Assembly (NCBI GenBank): GCA_037349315.1
Contig: JBAIAC010000033.1
Span: 22,710,001 to 22,774,000, forward strand
Reading direction: 5' to 3'
DNA from: Chelydra serpentina
Taxonomy: Eukaryota > Chordata > Testudines > Chelydridae
DNA: 64,000 bases
The notes beneath the pieces were generated by a model. It was not told the DNA's origin. It made no database searches and saw nothing but the letters and a program-made list of their open reading frames with translations. A program made the translations under genes and the position numbers. This document shows, piece by piece, positions 11,073 through 24,237 of the stretch (position 1 is the stretch's first letter; each line of letters opens with the position of its first letter).

Positions 11073-14000
11073 GCACTATCTCCCCCTCCCTGCTCTTTCC
11101 ATTGCTTAGCAACACTGGGGAACTCAAAACAGAGCCCTGCTCACAGATACAACTCCAATACTATTTGTAGGCTCAGTGGTTCTAAGATGCAAAACCAATC
11201 TTTTTTGCCATTTGGTTAGCTGCCTCCATTAACTAGGATGTCTCCTTACTCCCCATAGCCAGAGCATATTTCAGATTTTCACATTACAGTTTCAATCTAA
11301 CCAAGAGTGAGGGGAGGGAGTTTCCAAAATAAACCTGGAATTATGGAGAGTCTTCATACAGTACTAACACCAGTGCTGCTAGTTTGACATGGAATTGGAG
11401 TATAAATGCAGACTGGACAAGCAAAGAGCCAATACTTTCTAATCACTCAACTTTTTCATTGAAATTAGAGATGGAAAAATCATTTAGTCTGTCTCCCTGG
11501 CAAAATTTATATGCAGAAATTCTATAACCAACAGGCATTACAATATCATCTTGAACAAGCGTTGTAAGAGAACTGTAACTAACTGCCTCCTACACAGTCT
11601 GCATATCTTTTCAGCAGCAGAGGTGCATGTGAGAATGTCCTAGAAATGTTTAGTTTGCCAAGCTCGACTGCATTTGTGTCTAATTACACCTTTGGATGAT
11701 TTGCTTTATTTTCTCCATCTCCTCTTTACACTTCTTTCTCTCTGCAGTACACAGTCCCTTTAAAGCTGTAGTTTGTGTTTGCTTTACTTATGGCATAGAG
11801 GGTGTTTATGTAAATCCATTAGTGTCTTAAAGACTAAAGAGATCACAAAGGTTTTTTTGAAATGCATGTTCTCTTTCTGTGTGGAGTGAGATCAAATTGT
11901 TCTTTTCAGTGCAGTTCTCTGTATGTAATAGTGGTGGTGTGGCACTGCAAGAAATTAACTGCTCTAAACAACCAAACCGCTAATGTTTCAGAATTCAGAG
12001 GAGCTGTTCACTGGAACAAGACCCACCAGGTTTAGCAGAAGATTCAAGTTTTTGACAGTCAGAATCATTTCACTCTGAGACTTTCTGATATTTGAAAACT
12101 TAATATGTCAGTATATTTTGAGGTCGGCACTGCACTGACCTTCCTACCCTCACGGAAATGCAATTAAAGGAAACTCTGCCATTTTGCTCAAATGTTCCCT
12201 CAACTCAAATGTGAGTGAAACAACAGAGTGAAGCACCTTTAGAAAAGGCAGCATCCATTCAACAAGGAATCTCTGGCACATCTTGTGGGATTGTCACAAA
12301 GTTCATTGATTCTGGGAGAAGGCTGAAGGATTTCTTGAAGATGTCCTGGAGAGTTATAATTGAAATCATCCTCAAATCCACTTGCCTCACAGTTTGTCTG
12401 AGATCTCTCTGGGTAGATACAAAATGAAATCCTAAGGTATCCACTGTTAGGATTTGTGTTATGAGATACTGGTGGTAGTATTCTGTCCTTGTGATGGAAG
12501 AATGAAGGTAGCTCTGGATACTTGTAGGCAATTTTCTTCAGAGGAAGACAAGATAAGAGGGTCTTGTAAAGCCTTAATCAAAAGAAGGGCTGTACAGATG
12601 TAGTGTATTTAATTGTGATGCCTCATTTCAGACTTTCTCAGTGTCCTAATGCATTCCTACTTTTGTTTCCTATTCTTTCATAAAATGCATGCCTTTCTCT
12701 TTTTTAATGAGGCAGGATTGAGGTGGTGGTGTTGCTGATTTATTTTGCTTTTAATGTATGTTATTCTGAGGGCTGAATAAATAAAATAGTTAAACTGGAG
12801 AAAGGGAAACGAGTGAGGAGAGGTGAGAAGGAGGGATGTCACTACGTGTTTGAGCTAGATCAACTTTTTGTGGGGGAAGGTTCAATGAGTCACTTTTTTA
12901 TTGTGGCCATCCTGAGATGTTAGTTTGGCATGAAAAACCTGGCTTAGGTCTCCCTCGAGTTTTACACCGGTGTAACTCAGTGCAGTTATTCCAAATCACC
13001 ATCCCATTCTCGGGGTCAAAAAGTACCTCTGCTTTTAGACAGTCTGGCCTTTGAGGGGAGAAAGATGAACACTACCTCTCCAATATATAAATAAAAGAAT
13101 CTGGAATTAATCTTTCTATACCAGGCTGTCCAGTGTTCTCTTCGTTGTTATTTTACAGAGGCTGTAGTGCTGTATCTAGACAACATATTTGCTTCTACAA
13201 GTTTTTCTGGGGGGAATTTTCCATGCTGTAATAAACCCTAAGCCATACTAAAAAGCCATCTACTGTACTTGCTATCACATGTGGTGTGTAACACTGTAGA
13301 TAGATGTAGCAAATATACTAAGTTGTATATGCTCAAAGGAGACGAGTATACATTTTGCCCTGTGTTTTTGACTATTGAAGACTTTGGTGTTTCACAGGTG
13401 TAGGTGGGGGCAGAATTCACACTTGTATTTTTGACCTGGAAGTACTATATTTTAAAAGGCATTTCAGTTCAGTAGATCTTGAAAGAAAAGACTGTGGCTG
13501 GACAATAGTATTGTATTTGATCACCTGTAACCAATGTAATTTGGAACACCTTTTAGGCTATTAAAGGAGCTTTCTGGCAAGTTAATTAACTAGGCTGGAT
13601 TTTCACAGAACAATTAATTCATACATATCTTCCCCAGATGCTTTATGAATATAACAAGTTCTGATGGAGATAAATGGATATAAAGGGTAAACAAATAACT
13701 AAGTATCAAAATGTCCTCAAAGATATACTTATCTAGGATTTTAGCACTTAATCTTATGGACTCTAATAAAACGAGGATTAAGAAGAGACTAAATGTTTTG
13801 GTAGAAGTGTTCACTGGCTTCAGAATGCAGCCTGATTTCTCAGCAGAATATGGAGTGGATACAGACCTTACAAGTATGAAAACTTCATCAGTCCCTCAGA
13901 ATATTAAGTAAGGACATATACCCTTTGTTAATATTTCTGTTACTGTTCTGTTACTCCGTCTGTGGACGGAGACTTTTTTGTTTGAGCTGGGTTTATGCAT

Positions 14001-15197
14001 TTATCTAGCCTCTCTCTTATGCTCATGTTCTCTTGGAAAACCCAGTTAGGAGAAGTATGGAAGCTGAAGACGATACCCTCTGACTTTTTGATGAGGGGAG
14101 AACATGCATTCATTTTCTACACAATGGATTTTGACCGCTCCTTTTCGTTGTCTCTGCATGTGCAGTCAGACAGTGAAATGTTATGTCCTACGCCTCTCAC
14201 CCCTTCAAGTGAAAGCTTCTTTATCAAGAGTTAATTGAAGTCTGAGGACTCCATTGCTGCAGTGCTGTTGTCTAAACAACAATGGAGGAGTAAAAGGGGT
14301 GTCTCTCTCTACTGCTTTGGGCTTTTAGGGAAAACCGAGCCCTCTAAGTAGTGGTGTTGAAAAGTCTTTTAAACCACAATATCCGCTAATCTCCTTGGAA
14401 CATTTTGGGGTTTACAATATTTGTATACAAAATGTTATAAAGTTGAAGAAATCTGTTAATTGTTTGCTTATTAAAATCACTGCCACTGCTTGTGTTTTTC
14501 CCACATTGTACCAATGAATTGTTCAGCTACTAAGGATTAGGAATTACACTGTTTTACTGATCTGAATGAATAGTAGATTAGTTCAGCAATCTGTCTCCCC
14601 AGATCAGTTGTTTGAAAATAACTAAAGATATTCCCTTATGGCATAAGGGAAATAGTATAGCTAAATATTCAAGTGATAAGCTAAAGCAGCTTAGATTTAC
14701 TGTATTTCTTACCTCTTCAAACAAAAGCTATACAAGTGATCTACAAGGACCCTGGTTATAGCTGGTCTGCGTTATTATATGTCAGTATAACACCAGAGGT
14801 TCCTGAGAAGCTTCGTATTGGTAGGTAGGATTAGGTTGCATTGATGATAATGATGATGGACATTTATATTCAAAGTGCTTTACAGACATTATCTAATTAA
14901 TACATACAACTGTCAGCTAATATTCCAAGCCTCTTTCGGGCTTGATCACGACCATTCCCAGCATTCTGTAGGCGATGGGGGTACTTTTGAAGTTCTCCTG
15001 CCCTTTAGCTGAAGTCTTACCAACACTGCCAGTGTCGCGGAAACCAGCAGGCTCATTTATCTGAACCACTATTAAAAATCGGTACAGTGCTTGTTATCTG
15101 TTCTTAAGTTGCAAACCACTTCCATTATAACACCCTTTTTAGTTACTCAAACTTTATGAAAGTTTCACCTTTTGGGCTGACATTTTTCATGTCCAGG

Positions 15198-15489
15198 CAG
15201 TAGCGTAGCCGGGGGGGAGCAGGGGGAGCAGCCGCTCCTCCTTGAGCAAAAGCGGTGCCTTTTTTTAGCAGCACTAAAAAAAGGCGCCGCTTCTTTTTAA
15301 GCGCCGCTTCTTCCACTCACCCGGCGGCGCTCCGGGTCTTCGGCGGCATTTTGGCGCCGGGTACCACCAAAGACCCGGAGTGAGCCGCCGAAGTGCCGCC
15401 GAAGACCAGGAGCGCCGCTGGGTGAGTATAGGGGGAGGTACCTTTTATAGCGCCGCTCCCCCTGCGCTCCGGACCTGGCTGCGCTACTG
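15198..15489. mobile_element. CpG-rich palindromic hAT-type MITE
   Basis: A 292-bp element starting CAGTAGCGTAGCC and ending GGCTGCGCTACTG, an inverted pair with one mismatch. It is flanked by a perfect 8-bp target duplication, tgtccagg (15190-15197 and 15490-15497). The interior is largely palindromic (ggcgccgct and gccgccgaag blocks on both arms) and stands out as a CpG-rich patch in AT-rich DNA. There is no coding capacity. Confidence 0.85.
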
Positions 15490-15497
15490 TGTCCAGG

Positions 15498-18400
15498 CTG
15501 CTATTTTTAGCATGCTAGCTCAAACCCCACTAACCTGAGTCTGCCTACCTGTGCTGGAAGGCTGACTCCTGGCTCCAGTGTAGACAGACCATGGGGCTCA
15601 TTTCCTGACAGGGGTAATACAAGTAGGTATTCTAATAACTGTGCAAAATCCACTTTCCTTCACCAACATTAGTCTTTGTGCTGAACAGACCAAATCTCTC
15701 TCATGACATACAAAATGTGAATGACTCCTATTTTCGGAGACTTTTTTATAAGATAATTGTAAGAAAATTACTGTGCTTCATCTTCTCCTGTTTCTCTTTT
15801 TTGTTAAAGAAGACACTGCACCCAAGACTTGAAATTCATGTACAGTAAGTAGTTCTCCATATTAGCTATGAAAGACTCTTTGAACTCCTTCACCCTTGTG
15901 GAATGGAGATGCATATTTTTAAGATCAATCCTATTACAGAGGCTGCACTATTTGTTTTTTTAATTAACTACTTTTTCTGTATGTAATTTTCATGTGTGTT
16001 ATGGCATTCAGGGAAAATGGTGGAGCCCTCTTATGGCCAATTTGACACCTGCACATTCCCACAGAGAGATGACTTTGTATTGCTTAGTAGGCCAAACCTC
16101 TGCAGGATTTTTGAAAGGTTGTGAGTTCAAATCCTAGTAGTTTTTAGAAAATATCTTTAAATCTCAACTATTTTCCATTAAGATAAATGTATTTTTTCTA
16201 TTTAACACTTTTTTACACAGAAAACAGATCTTTAATCCAAAGTATTAAACATTAGGAAAAGGTTAGTTAAACAAGACAAAATTAGCACTTCAGTGATTCA
16301 TTCCCTCTCTTTTTTTGGTTCAATAAACTCATTGGTGGCAGTGCTAAATTGGAAGCAAGGTAAAACAAATTAGCCCTGCATAATCATTCAGGCTCCTATC
16401 CATCAAAGTGCCCAAGCACATGTTGAACTTCAATCACGAATAGTCCCATTTATTCTCATGCTTGAAGTTAAGTATATGTCTAAAAGCTTTGGCGACTTGG
16501 GGCCCTAAGGCATAATCCTGTTCTATTGATATCAATGGGAGTTTTGTCATTGAAATCAATGGGAGCAGAACTGAGCCCGTAAACAGGTAATACTTTCTAA
16601 TATGGATGCTGTATTAGGGTCATATTGTCTCCTCAATTTTTAAGCAGAAGTCCCTATGGAAAACAATGAGGAGTTCTGTTGAAAAATTGATGGCATGATA
16701 TGGGCCATAGATATTGGATCTGTTACAAGGCTGAACTGTTCTTTTTTCTAACTTGGCCTCTTTTTTTTTTAAACATTTTGAAATGTTTTTGGAGCCCATA
16801 TTTAAGTATGCCATCTGAAGACTGAAACTGCTTCATTTCCCTCGGTTATGGAGGGTAAGTTGGCTCCACAGGAAGCTTGGTCTCCTGCAGGCACTAGACT
16901 AGCATGTGAAATATTTACCAGTTTAATTGTGTACGGCTTCATTGAAATCCTTATTTTCCTTTGTGTATTATTTAGGGAAGCACTGCTGAACTGTTGTTGG
17001 AAGTGGGAGCTCTAGCAGACAGAAAGGGGGCATGATGCTTGTTTAACAAAGAGCAGCATGCAGACTCCACATATTATAATGCTTAAGGCTATATAATTCC
17101 ATTTTCTTCTGGAGATTTTCTTTCATTACATTAGTGTCCACAACATGAAAGCGTTCAGTATTCATGGCAAACATCATTCAAAGCTTGACTGATGCAATGC
17201 AGTGTTCAAAATGGTTTGCATTTTAGATGGACTGATATTTTAAATTTTATTAAACAATATAAATGCACAAAGTAATGGACACAGAGCTGTGCAAAGCTAG
17301 CAGTTTTCATGTCATTGTTCACAGTGAAAGTGTGTGTGTGTGTATTTTAGCATTAAAATTTTTCCTGGTAGGATCTAAGGAAAATTATCCTTATAGACAC
17401 AGCCTGCCATTGCCATAAAAGACACCAATTTCATAACAAAATGAAGGAATTGTGCCCTCTAAGAAAAATAGTTTTTTGTTTTTATTTCATTGCCATATTA
17501 AGAAAATGTGCCACTTTCATAGGAAAAAGCAGCAAAGGTGCATTTGTTTTCCTTCTGCAAAAATGACAACCTTTACTGATGCAAAATTCAAAATGAAGAG
17601 AGAACATTTTCTGCTTTTTTCATAAACCTGTGAATTTATTTTTTCATTGCTTCTTCTGGTATTTTTTATCTCCGCTCTAGCCATATAAGTAGCTACAATC
17701 ATCTAGAAATTCTAGAACTTGCAATTCATTGCTTTACTAGTTTGGTAATAGTGTCTAAATAATGAGCCCTACTATAAGGGGCTGTATATGGCCTTTGTTC
17801 CATGATGGCACTCCCATCAAGAAGATGTGCACGTGGATGAGGAAAAATACAGTACGCATCTCTCAAGTGGACAAACCAATTTATATTAATCACGAACCAA
17901 CACCAATCTTCTTACCCAAAATTGAACCGAGTTCCAAATTCCCTGTTGGCCTAACTCAATTGAAGTCATTGGAATTGACTTCAGTAGAGAATTTGCCCCA
18001 GAATTTTTTTGACATTCCAGAATGTTATCACTTTCCATTTGTGCATTACTCTGCACTTTTAATTTCAGAAATGACTGAGCTGAAATGCCAGACTCCGAAG
18101 AGAGTAACTTTTTTCCCCTCATGATATTTCAAGCTTTAATAGAAGCAGGATGTGCTAGAAATCTTGCAAAAAAGCCTGGTCTTTTGATACTTCCAGCCCA
18201 GATTTTATGATTTATGTAGTTTGTTTAAGGTTCAACTAAGCATCAAAATTTTGCTTAGTTGAATTGAACCGCCAAGCCATTCTGATATTCATCTATCATC
18301 ACTAATTCTCTCCCCTACCTTGACATGTTTATAATTCATTGTGTATCATGTACACTACAGCAGAGAGAGTGTCTAACTCATTCTGACTAGGTAGAAAATT

Positions 18401-20171
18401 TGTTAAAAATAAAACTTAGCCTCTGTTCTAGCAAATAAAAATGATGTCACAGCCATGAATGAGAATTACAGCCAATGCCCAACGTTAAATAAGTATCCTC
18501 TTCTGTGTTTAATATGGGAAGGGTTTTAGTGTGTGGTTTTTATATAGTGCCAAACTGCAGATAGGAACATATTGCCCTCAAGAAATACTTAAAGCTCAGA
18601 AGAGCTATGTTCTGCTCCAGCATCAGGCTAGGCTATATATCTAGGCATAAAAGTAGACTAGAGGATTGAGAAATTACTTATCTTTATTTTGAGACCTCAG
18701 AGTACTAATTGATTTTCGTTATGTACGTTTTAGTACTAATTTGAAACATGTATTTTCTGCCCTCTCATAGGTAATGTTTGATTTGAGTGCTGTCTTCTGA
18801 ACACTTAATGCCATATATGAAGTGAATAGAACTGTTACTTTTTAATTGATTTCTGAGATCAGCCTAGAGTTAAACCAATAAGAATCAAGAGTCCAGTTTA
18901 TTCCGGGTTTTCAGACACAATACATGAGGTTTGGTTTGCCTGTGGGGTGTGTGTATATAAAGCAAAGAGAGAATGTGAAGAGCTAGTCCTATTCATAGCA
19001 GCACATAAATGTAGTATAGTCAAAAGCTGTTTTATCGTGTGGAAAGTGAATGTACAGGAAGCAGAAAGAAATGTTCCATTATCCCTGAAAAAAGAGTGAC
19101 CTTAGCTGCAATTCATGCAACAAAACCTTTGATAGCACACCTTTGTATTTTCTCTGTTCTGACATTACAAACACTTTAGTAACATATAAGAACTCTGTTC
19201 TATTTCAATGCACACTTTCATGTCTGCCCTCCCACTGAACTGCAGGTAAGCTGCACAAATACAATCACTGCCATCAGAATTCATGGGAATTAATCATTAG
19301 ACCTGCAAGCATTGTAAGGAGAACGGACACATTCCATTCTGTGTACACACACACTCACCTTCTAGCTGTGTAAATGCAGGTGCACAGGGAACTTGGATGC
19401 AAAGCTGAGGCAGATAGGGATCTGTAACTAGGCATTGGCAATAGATTATAGCTGATTCTCACTCAAATTGGAGGTGTGGGCTGAAGAGAAGGAAGCTGAT
19501 TTTGTTTGGAGATTGTGAAACCCAAAATCTAGGTGGAGCTTTTCCTGGGAAATGCCTGACATATTTGATCCAAAAATACGTCAAACTACAGCCAGCTTTC
19601 ATTAAATCAGGTTCAGGAATAAAACCATATTCTTCATGCCTTTGTGTGATACATGATGGTGTCAGGCTGTTTGGTTCCGATACTACATAATGGCCATTTT
19701 GCCTGAGTAAGGTTTTGCAATTCAAGGCAGTTTTTTGTGATCGTGCTAATTATGGTGCTCTAATGTGATTAGAAATTAATAGTGCAACATAGTACATCCA
19801 CTTTAAAGTGAGTTTTTGGCAAACATCCCAAACTACCGTCTTGCTTGTGCTTTCATGTGCCAAACTTTTTTATTATATGGTTACAGTGCTAACATTGCAG
19901 GAAAAAATGGTGATGTGTGCCCTTAGGGGAGGGCTTCTAGTCAGCTGAGAACTGAACTAACATGCCCATCAAGTAAAATAGTCCTGAACTTCACATTACA
20001 GTGACTGATAGCTTAGTTCCAGTGGTTACAATGATGAGAGGAGAAAACTTTTAGGCCTTGACCTGTGCTTGGAACTCTGTGTGGGTGCAGGTGTCTCCCC
20101 TCATGGACTTGAGGATTGGAGCCTTTATTTGGCTAAAAAAGGGTTTACCTGTATGTTGAGCTCTTCTACAT
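15498..20171. other. Gene-free block
   Basis: AT-rich. It includes a short palindromic repeat core near 16530-16580 and a 12-bp hairpin at 18231-18263. The 120-codon ORF at 17762-18124 overlaps another cattgacttcaatgg-type repeat core (about 17955-17990) and has no recognisable domain. Confidence 0.4.
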
Positions 20172-20174
20172 TCA

Positions 20175-20418
20175 GGCCTGTTCTACACACACTTTTTGTA
20201 CCAGTTTAACTACTTCAGTTAGAGGCATGATTTCTGTACCAAAGTTAAAGCTGTACAACTGCTACAATGTAAATTTATGAGAATAAGCTCTATAGGTATA
20301 AGAACTTCTATACTGATGTAACGGTGTCCATGCTTGGGAATTGCATTGCATTGCTTGACAACATTGGTTTCAAACCAATACAGGTAAGTAGTACTTAAAA
20401 AAACTGTGTAGCCAAGCC
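20175..20418. mobile_element. Harbinger-type MITE, diverged
   Basis: Ends GGCCTGTTCTACACAC and inverted CTGTGTAGCCAAGCC match the GGNCTGGTCTACAC terminal pattern of the other Harbinger elements here. Flanking trinucleotides are tca and tta, both of TNA form but not identical. An old copy without coding sequence. Confidence 0.6.
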
Positions 20419-20421
20419 TTA

Positions 20422-21269
20422 AGAGCTAAGGCCAAACTTTTCAACCGTGAATCCCTAAAGTTAAGAGATTAAATCCATATTTGTACCCTAAATAGCAGGT
20501 TCTGTTTTCAAAGCATGCAAAATACCTCAAAAAGTAAACAGAGGCTGCAGGAGTGCAGCACCTCTGAAAAATGGGCCACTCACTCAGATGCCTAAATGTG
20601 GATTTAAGTGTCTAACCTTAGGCACACAGGTCTGAAATATTTGGCCTGAGTTTTTGCTCTGATTGGAATAAAGGAATTCCAAGGGATTTGGGCAATCGGA
20701 AATGTGTAACTATTGTTGCTCTGAAAAAAGCAGCACATCAATAAAGCGGCTTTAGTTAAGAAACTTGAGCCTGAGGACAGGTATTGGGAGTTTCCGAAAA
20801 GCCAGCAGAGCACCGTGCAGTGTAAAGAAGGCTCGTGGGAGAATGCGATCATAGACAGAATGGACACTTTGGAAGTATTTTGTGGGCCATAGAGGGTTGA
20901 TTATAAAAAATTTGATGAAACTGTTATAACATATTTTCTTCTACAGACAAAAGCCTTGCTGACTTGAAGGGAGGGAAAGAGAAGGATGGGAGGAAATGGG
21001 AGAAGGAATGTGTGGGATGGAGGGAAATGAGTCAGTGGGTTTCAATGTTTGATTTTTTTAATTCACAATTCTTCTTTTATCGGTTTCAAAGTCCCAGTCC
21101 TTTGCGTTTTGGTGTATTTTCCTGCTTGGGCTGAAGGGAGGAAGATGCTGAGGTTATATTTTTTGAATGGCTTTGAGCAACCTGAAAATTCTTTGTTCAG
21201 GAGCCAGAGTATGGATATTTGCAAATTAAATGTGAAATAACCATACAGAGCTAATACAAATATACATAT
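20422..21269. other. No gene recognised
   Basis: Short ORFs only. A purine-rich stretch at about 20960-21040 has no recognised function. Confidence 0.4.
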
Positions 21270-22198
21270 TCTGGTGGCTCCAGTCAGCACTACTGATCGG
21301 GCCCTTAAAAGTCCAGTTGGTGGCGCAGCGGGGCTAAGGCAGGCTCTCTGCCTGCCAGGGCTCCACACGGCTCCTGGAAGCAGCAGAATGTCCTCACTGT
21401 GGCTCCTAGGTGTAGGGGCAGCTAGAAGGCTCCGCATGCTGACCCCGCCCTAAACGCCAGCTCCACAGCTCTGATTGGCTGGGAACTGCAGCAAATGGGA
21501 GCTGTGGGGGTGGCACCAACAGACGGGGCAGTGCGCCGAGGTGCCTGGCCATGCCTCTATGTAGGAGCCGGAGGGGGGACATGCTGCTGCTGCTTCTGGG
21601 AGCTGCCTGAGGTAAGCGCCTCCCACAGCCTGCATCCCTGACCCGCTCCCACACCTCAACCCTCTGCCCCAGCCCTGATCCCCCTTCCGCCCTCCGAATC
21701 CCTCGGTCCCAGCCCTGAGCACCCTCCTTCACCCCAAATCCCTCACCCCCGGCCTCACCCTAGAGCCCATACTCCCTCCCATACCCCAATCCCCTGCATC
21801 AGCTAGGGTGACCAGACAGCAAGTGTGAAAAATCGGGACAGGGGGTGTCGGGTAATAGGAACCTATATAAGAAAAAGACCCAAAAATCGGGACTGTCCCT
21901 ATAAAATCGGAACATCTGGTCACCCTAGAATCAGCCCAGAGCTCCCTCCCATACTCTAAACCCCTCAGCTCAAGCCCAGAGCCCCCTCCTGAACCCCAAG
22001 CCCCTTATCCCCAGCCCTACCCCAAAGCCTGCACCCCCAGCCAGAGCCCTCACCCCCTCCCACACTCCAGCCCCGTGAAAATGAGCGAATGAGGGAGTAG
22101 GGGATAGAGTGAGCAGGGGTTGGGGCCTCAGAGGAGGGGCGGGGTAGGGGATGGGGCAAGGGTGTCTGGTTTTGTGCAAGTAGAAAGTTGGCAACCCT
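21270..22198 (-). repeat. GC-rich interspersed repeat with degenerate C-rich internal units
   Basis: A sharp GC-rich block in AT-rich flanks. On the minus strand it begins CAGGGTTGCCAACTTTC and runs through many degenerate units of the type gagccccctcccacacccca. I recognise the layout as a common dispersed turtle sequence but cannot name its class and saw no target duplication. Overlapping ORFs of 60-124 codons reflect the low stop-codon density of GC-rich DNA and are not called as genes. A hAT-type MITE interrupts it at 21804-21927. Confidence 0.5.
21804..21927. mobile_element. Non-autonomous hAT-type MITE (TAGGGTGACCA family), copy 2
   Basis: A 124-bp element with TAGGGTGACCAGA / TCTGGTCACCCTA perfect inverted ends. 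The target duplication is gcatcagc (21796-21803) versus gaatcagc (21928-21935), 7 of 8. It is inserted in the GC-rich repeat, so it is younger than that repeat. Same family as 3045-3183. Confidence 0.85.
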
Positions 22199-23951
22199 GG
22201 CTCTGGGTGCCTATACAATCCGTGTGCAGGGAAATGCATAACTATGAACTGTACAGTATTTCAACCTTTTCAGTGGCTGACACCACTCAATTTGAGTATG
22301 ACACAGCTTAAGACAGAGTGATAACCATGATCAGAGCTTGAAAAAGTCATATGTATCTATTTCAAATACCCAAATCAGAGAAGAATTATCCTAACACTTT
22401 TCAAAAACAAAAGTGAAACCCACATCCCATATTAATATACACATTTCCACAAGATGTGTAAAACATCTGCAACAATGAATGAATGGACTTGTTCTAACTT
22501 GTGCTTACTGTGCTGAACATAAAGTAAAAATAAATCTTTGAGGTACGTCTATCGTTTCCATTTTCATTAAGATGTTACAACTGGAATCCTCACGGAATCT
22601 TTGAAAAACACCCAGCCATGTAAAATGACTTGCCTGACTAATATAACTATTACATTACATCTGACTCTTATGGTATAATTTTTGTGGCCCCCTATAATAT
22701 TAACCACTAGACCTGATGGATACTGACCTCATCATGTGATTGGTTTTAACCTTTTGTTAACCTCGAACCATGCCATCTGATAGAGGCCAGGAAATGAAAG
22801 CTCTCTTACCAGTGCTCCTCAGTGTAACTCCTTTATTACAGCCCACAAAGCAAATTCATCACATCTTCAAATTTAATATCAACTAGAAGATATGTGGCGT
22901 TTCATACTAATTATTGCTGAATAAACAGAGGTAGTTTATAGTTTTAAAGACACGTTACATTTTCATCTTGAAATTGTCTGAACCAAATGAATGATCCTGA
23001 ATTATTTGTTGCTAGTTTCTGTCAAGCACACAGCACTCAGTAGAATGAAAGTAGCAGGAGAACTGGATTTTTTGTTTTTGTTTTGGACAGTCATTCTCAA
23101 GTGTAAAAATGGATTGGACAGTAGATTTTCAGACTAGAGGGTAAAGTTTAGTAGACATGATATAAATCAGACTCTATGGTATTCAAGGCACAGAATGAAT
23201 AAGTTGAATCTTAGCCAGGTCAGCTTGATAGAATTCTATTGTGGTGTTAGGCTGACTTTTTTAAAAATTAACTTCATGAAAATTATAAAACTAGTTGCAA
23301 GGAAAGGGAGGTTTCAGCGTATTTGATGACTGGGATTGGCAGGAAGAGCCCGTTAGAGCAATGGAAAGCCCTTTTCTCAGCTGAAGGAGGGTCCACAGAG
23401 CCAAGAAATCAACAGTTTACAGGACACACACAAAGAGAGGGATGGGGGGGTGTAGATCACAGGGTGAAAATGGGGGGATCCAGAAAGGCACAAGCAGAGA
23501 CACCTTGGACAATGTCCACTGCTCTGAGGAGGAACTTTGCATGTATGTGTGAATGGACAAGACCCCACAATCACAGAGAATCCCTTGTCCGGCTTTCTCT
23601 TCCTGGTCTGATGACTGGCCAGTGCCTGAAGATGTTGATGCAAAGGTCTTGGGACTTTGTAAGGACCTGGAAGGAGTGTAGAGACAAACAGAAGCAGGGA
23701 AAAGTGAAGCCAGAACCAAAATAAGAGGTTTTGGAGGAGGCAGAAGAGATACTACAACTTGCCACACAACAGGCAGGTATGCACTAGGCACTTCCTCCCA
23801 CTGCAGAACAGGCTGCTGTTGGACTGGCAAACCTGGAGACTGATGGCCTTTCTTTATGGAAACAGATACAGCAAGGTCAGTGGCAAGGCAAGATTCTCCA
23901 CACTGCCCCACTGATACAATTTATCCCTGACCTGGAACAGCCACCTCCAGG
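22199..23951. other. No supported gene; ORF-rich stretch 23323-23911
   Basis: The first kilobase is AT-rich. From about 23300 to 23940 several overlapping ORFs (up to 164 codons on the minus strand, 133 on the plus) coincide, but neither strand shows a domain, catalytic motif or splice pattern. The stretch may be a dispersed-repeat fragment. I could not identify it. Confidence 0.35.
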
Positions 23952-23959
23952 GATTAGAG

Positions 23960-24229
23960 CAGTGGTCCCCAACCTTTCTGTGGCCAAGAGCACATTCATC
24001 CCTTCATCAGAGTGTGGTGGGCAGCGACACTTCTCGGCGGCATTTCAGTGGCAATGGTTCTCCGCCAGAAGCGCTTCTCGGTGGTATTTCGGCAAAAGCT
24101 TCTCCGCCGGAAGTGCTGTGCGGTGGCATTTCAGTGGCGATGCTTCTTCGGCGGATGCTCCTCTCCTCTTCCATCCTTGGCACCGGCCCTGATGGCAGGC
24201 ACCCGCAGGCACCACGTTGGGGACCACTG
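23960..24229. mobile_element. hAT-type MITE (CAGTGGTCCCCAACC family)
   Basis: A 270-bp element with ends CAGTGGTCCCCAACC and (inverted) GTTGGGGACCACTG. The 8-bp target duplication gattagag (23952-23959 and 24230-24237) is perfect. The CAGTGGTYCYCAACC end is typical of Charlie-like hAT elements. The interior has repeated ggcggcatttc/cgccggaag blocks and no transposase. Confidence 0.88.
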
Positions 24230-24237
24230 GATTAGAG

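Larger units (their letters stand above)
7631..15189. other. Long gene-free block
   Basis: About 7.5 kb of mostly AT-rich, single-copy-looking sequence with homopolymer and dinucleotide runs (listed separately). ORFs up to about 95 codons (for example 7862-8149 and 12215-12531) lack domains, splice context or recognisable motifs. Around 8850-8930 and 12955-12990 there are short pieces of common palindromic reptile repeats. Confidence 0.4.

Noticed and set aside
17762..18124. 120-codon plus ORF
   Set aside because: Includes a common palindromic repeat core and has no domain.
21406..22239. Several 60-124 codon ORFs in a GC-rich block
   Set aside because: All lie in a dispersed GC-rich repeat with degenerate C-rich units. 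No domain and no start or splice support.
23323..23911. Overlapping ORFs of 133 (+) and 164 (-) codons
   Set aside because: No recognisable domain, and the two strands compete. Possibly an unidentified repeat. Not called as genes.
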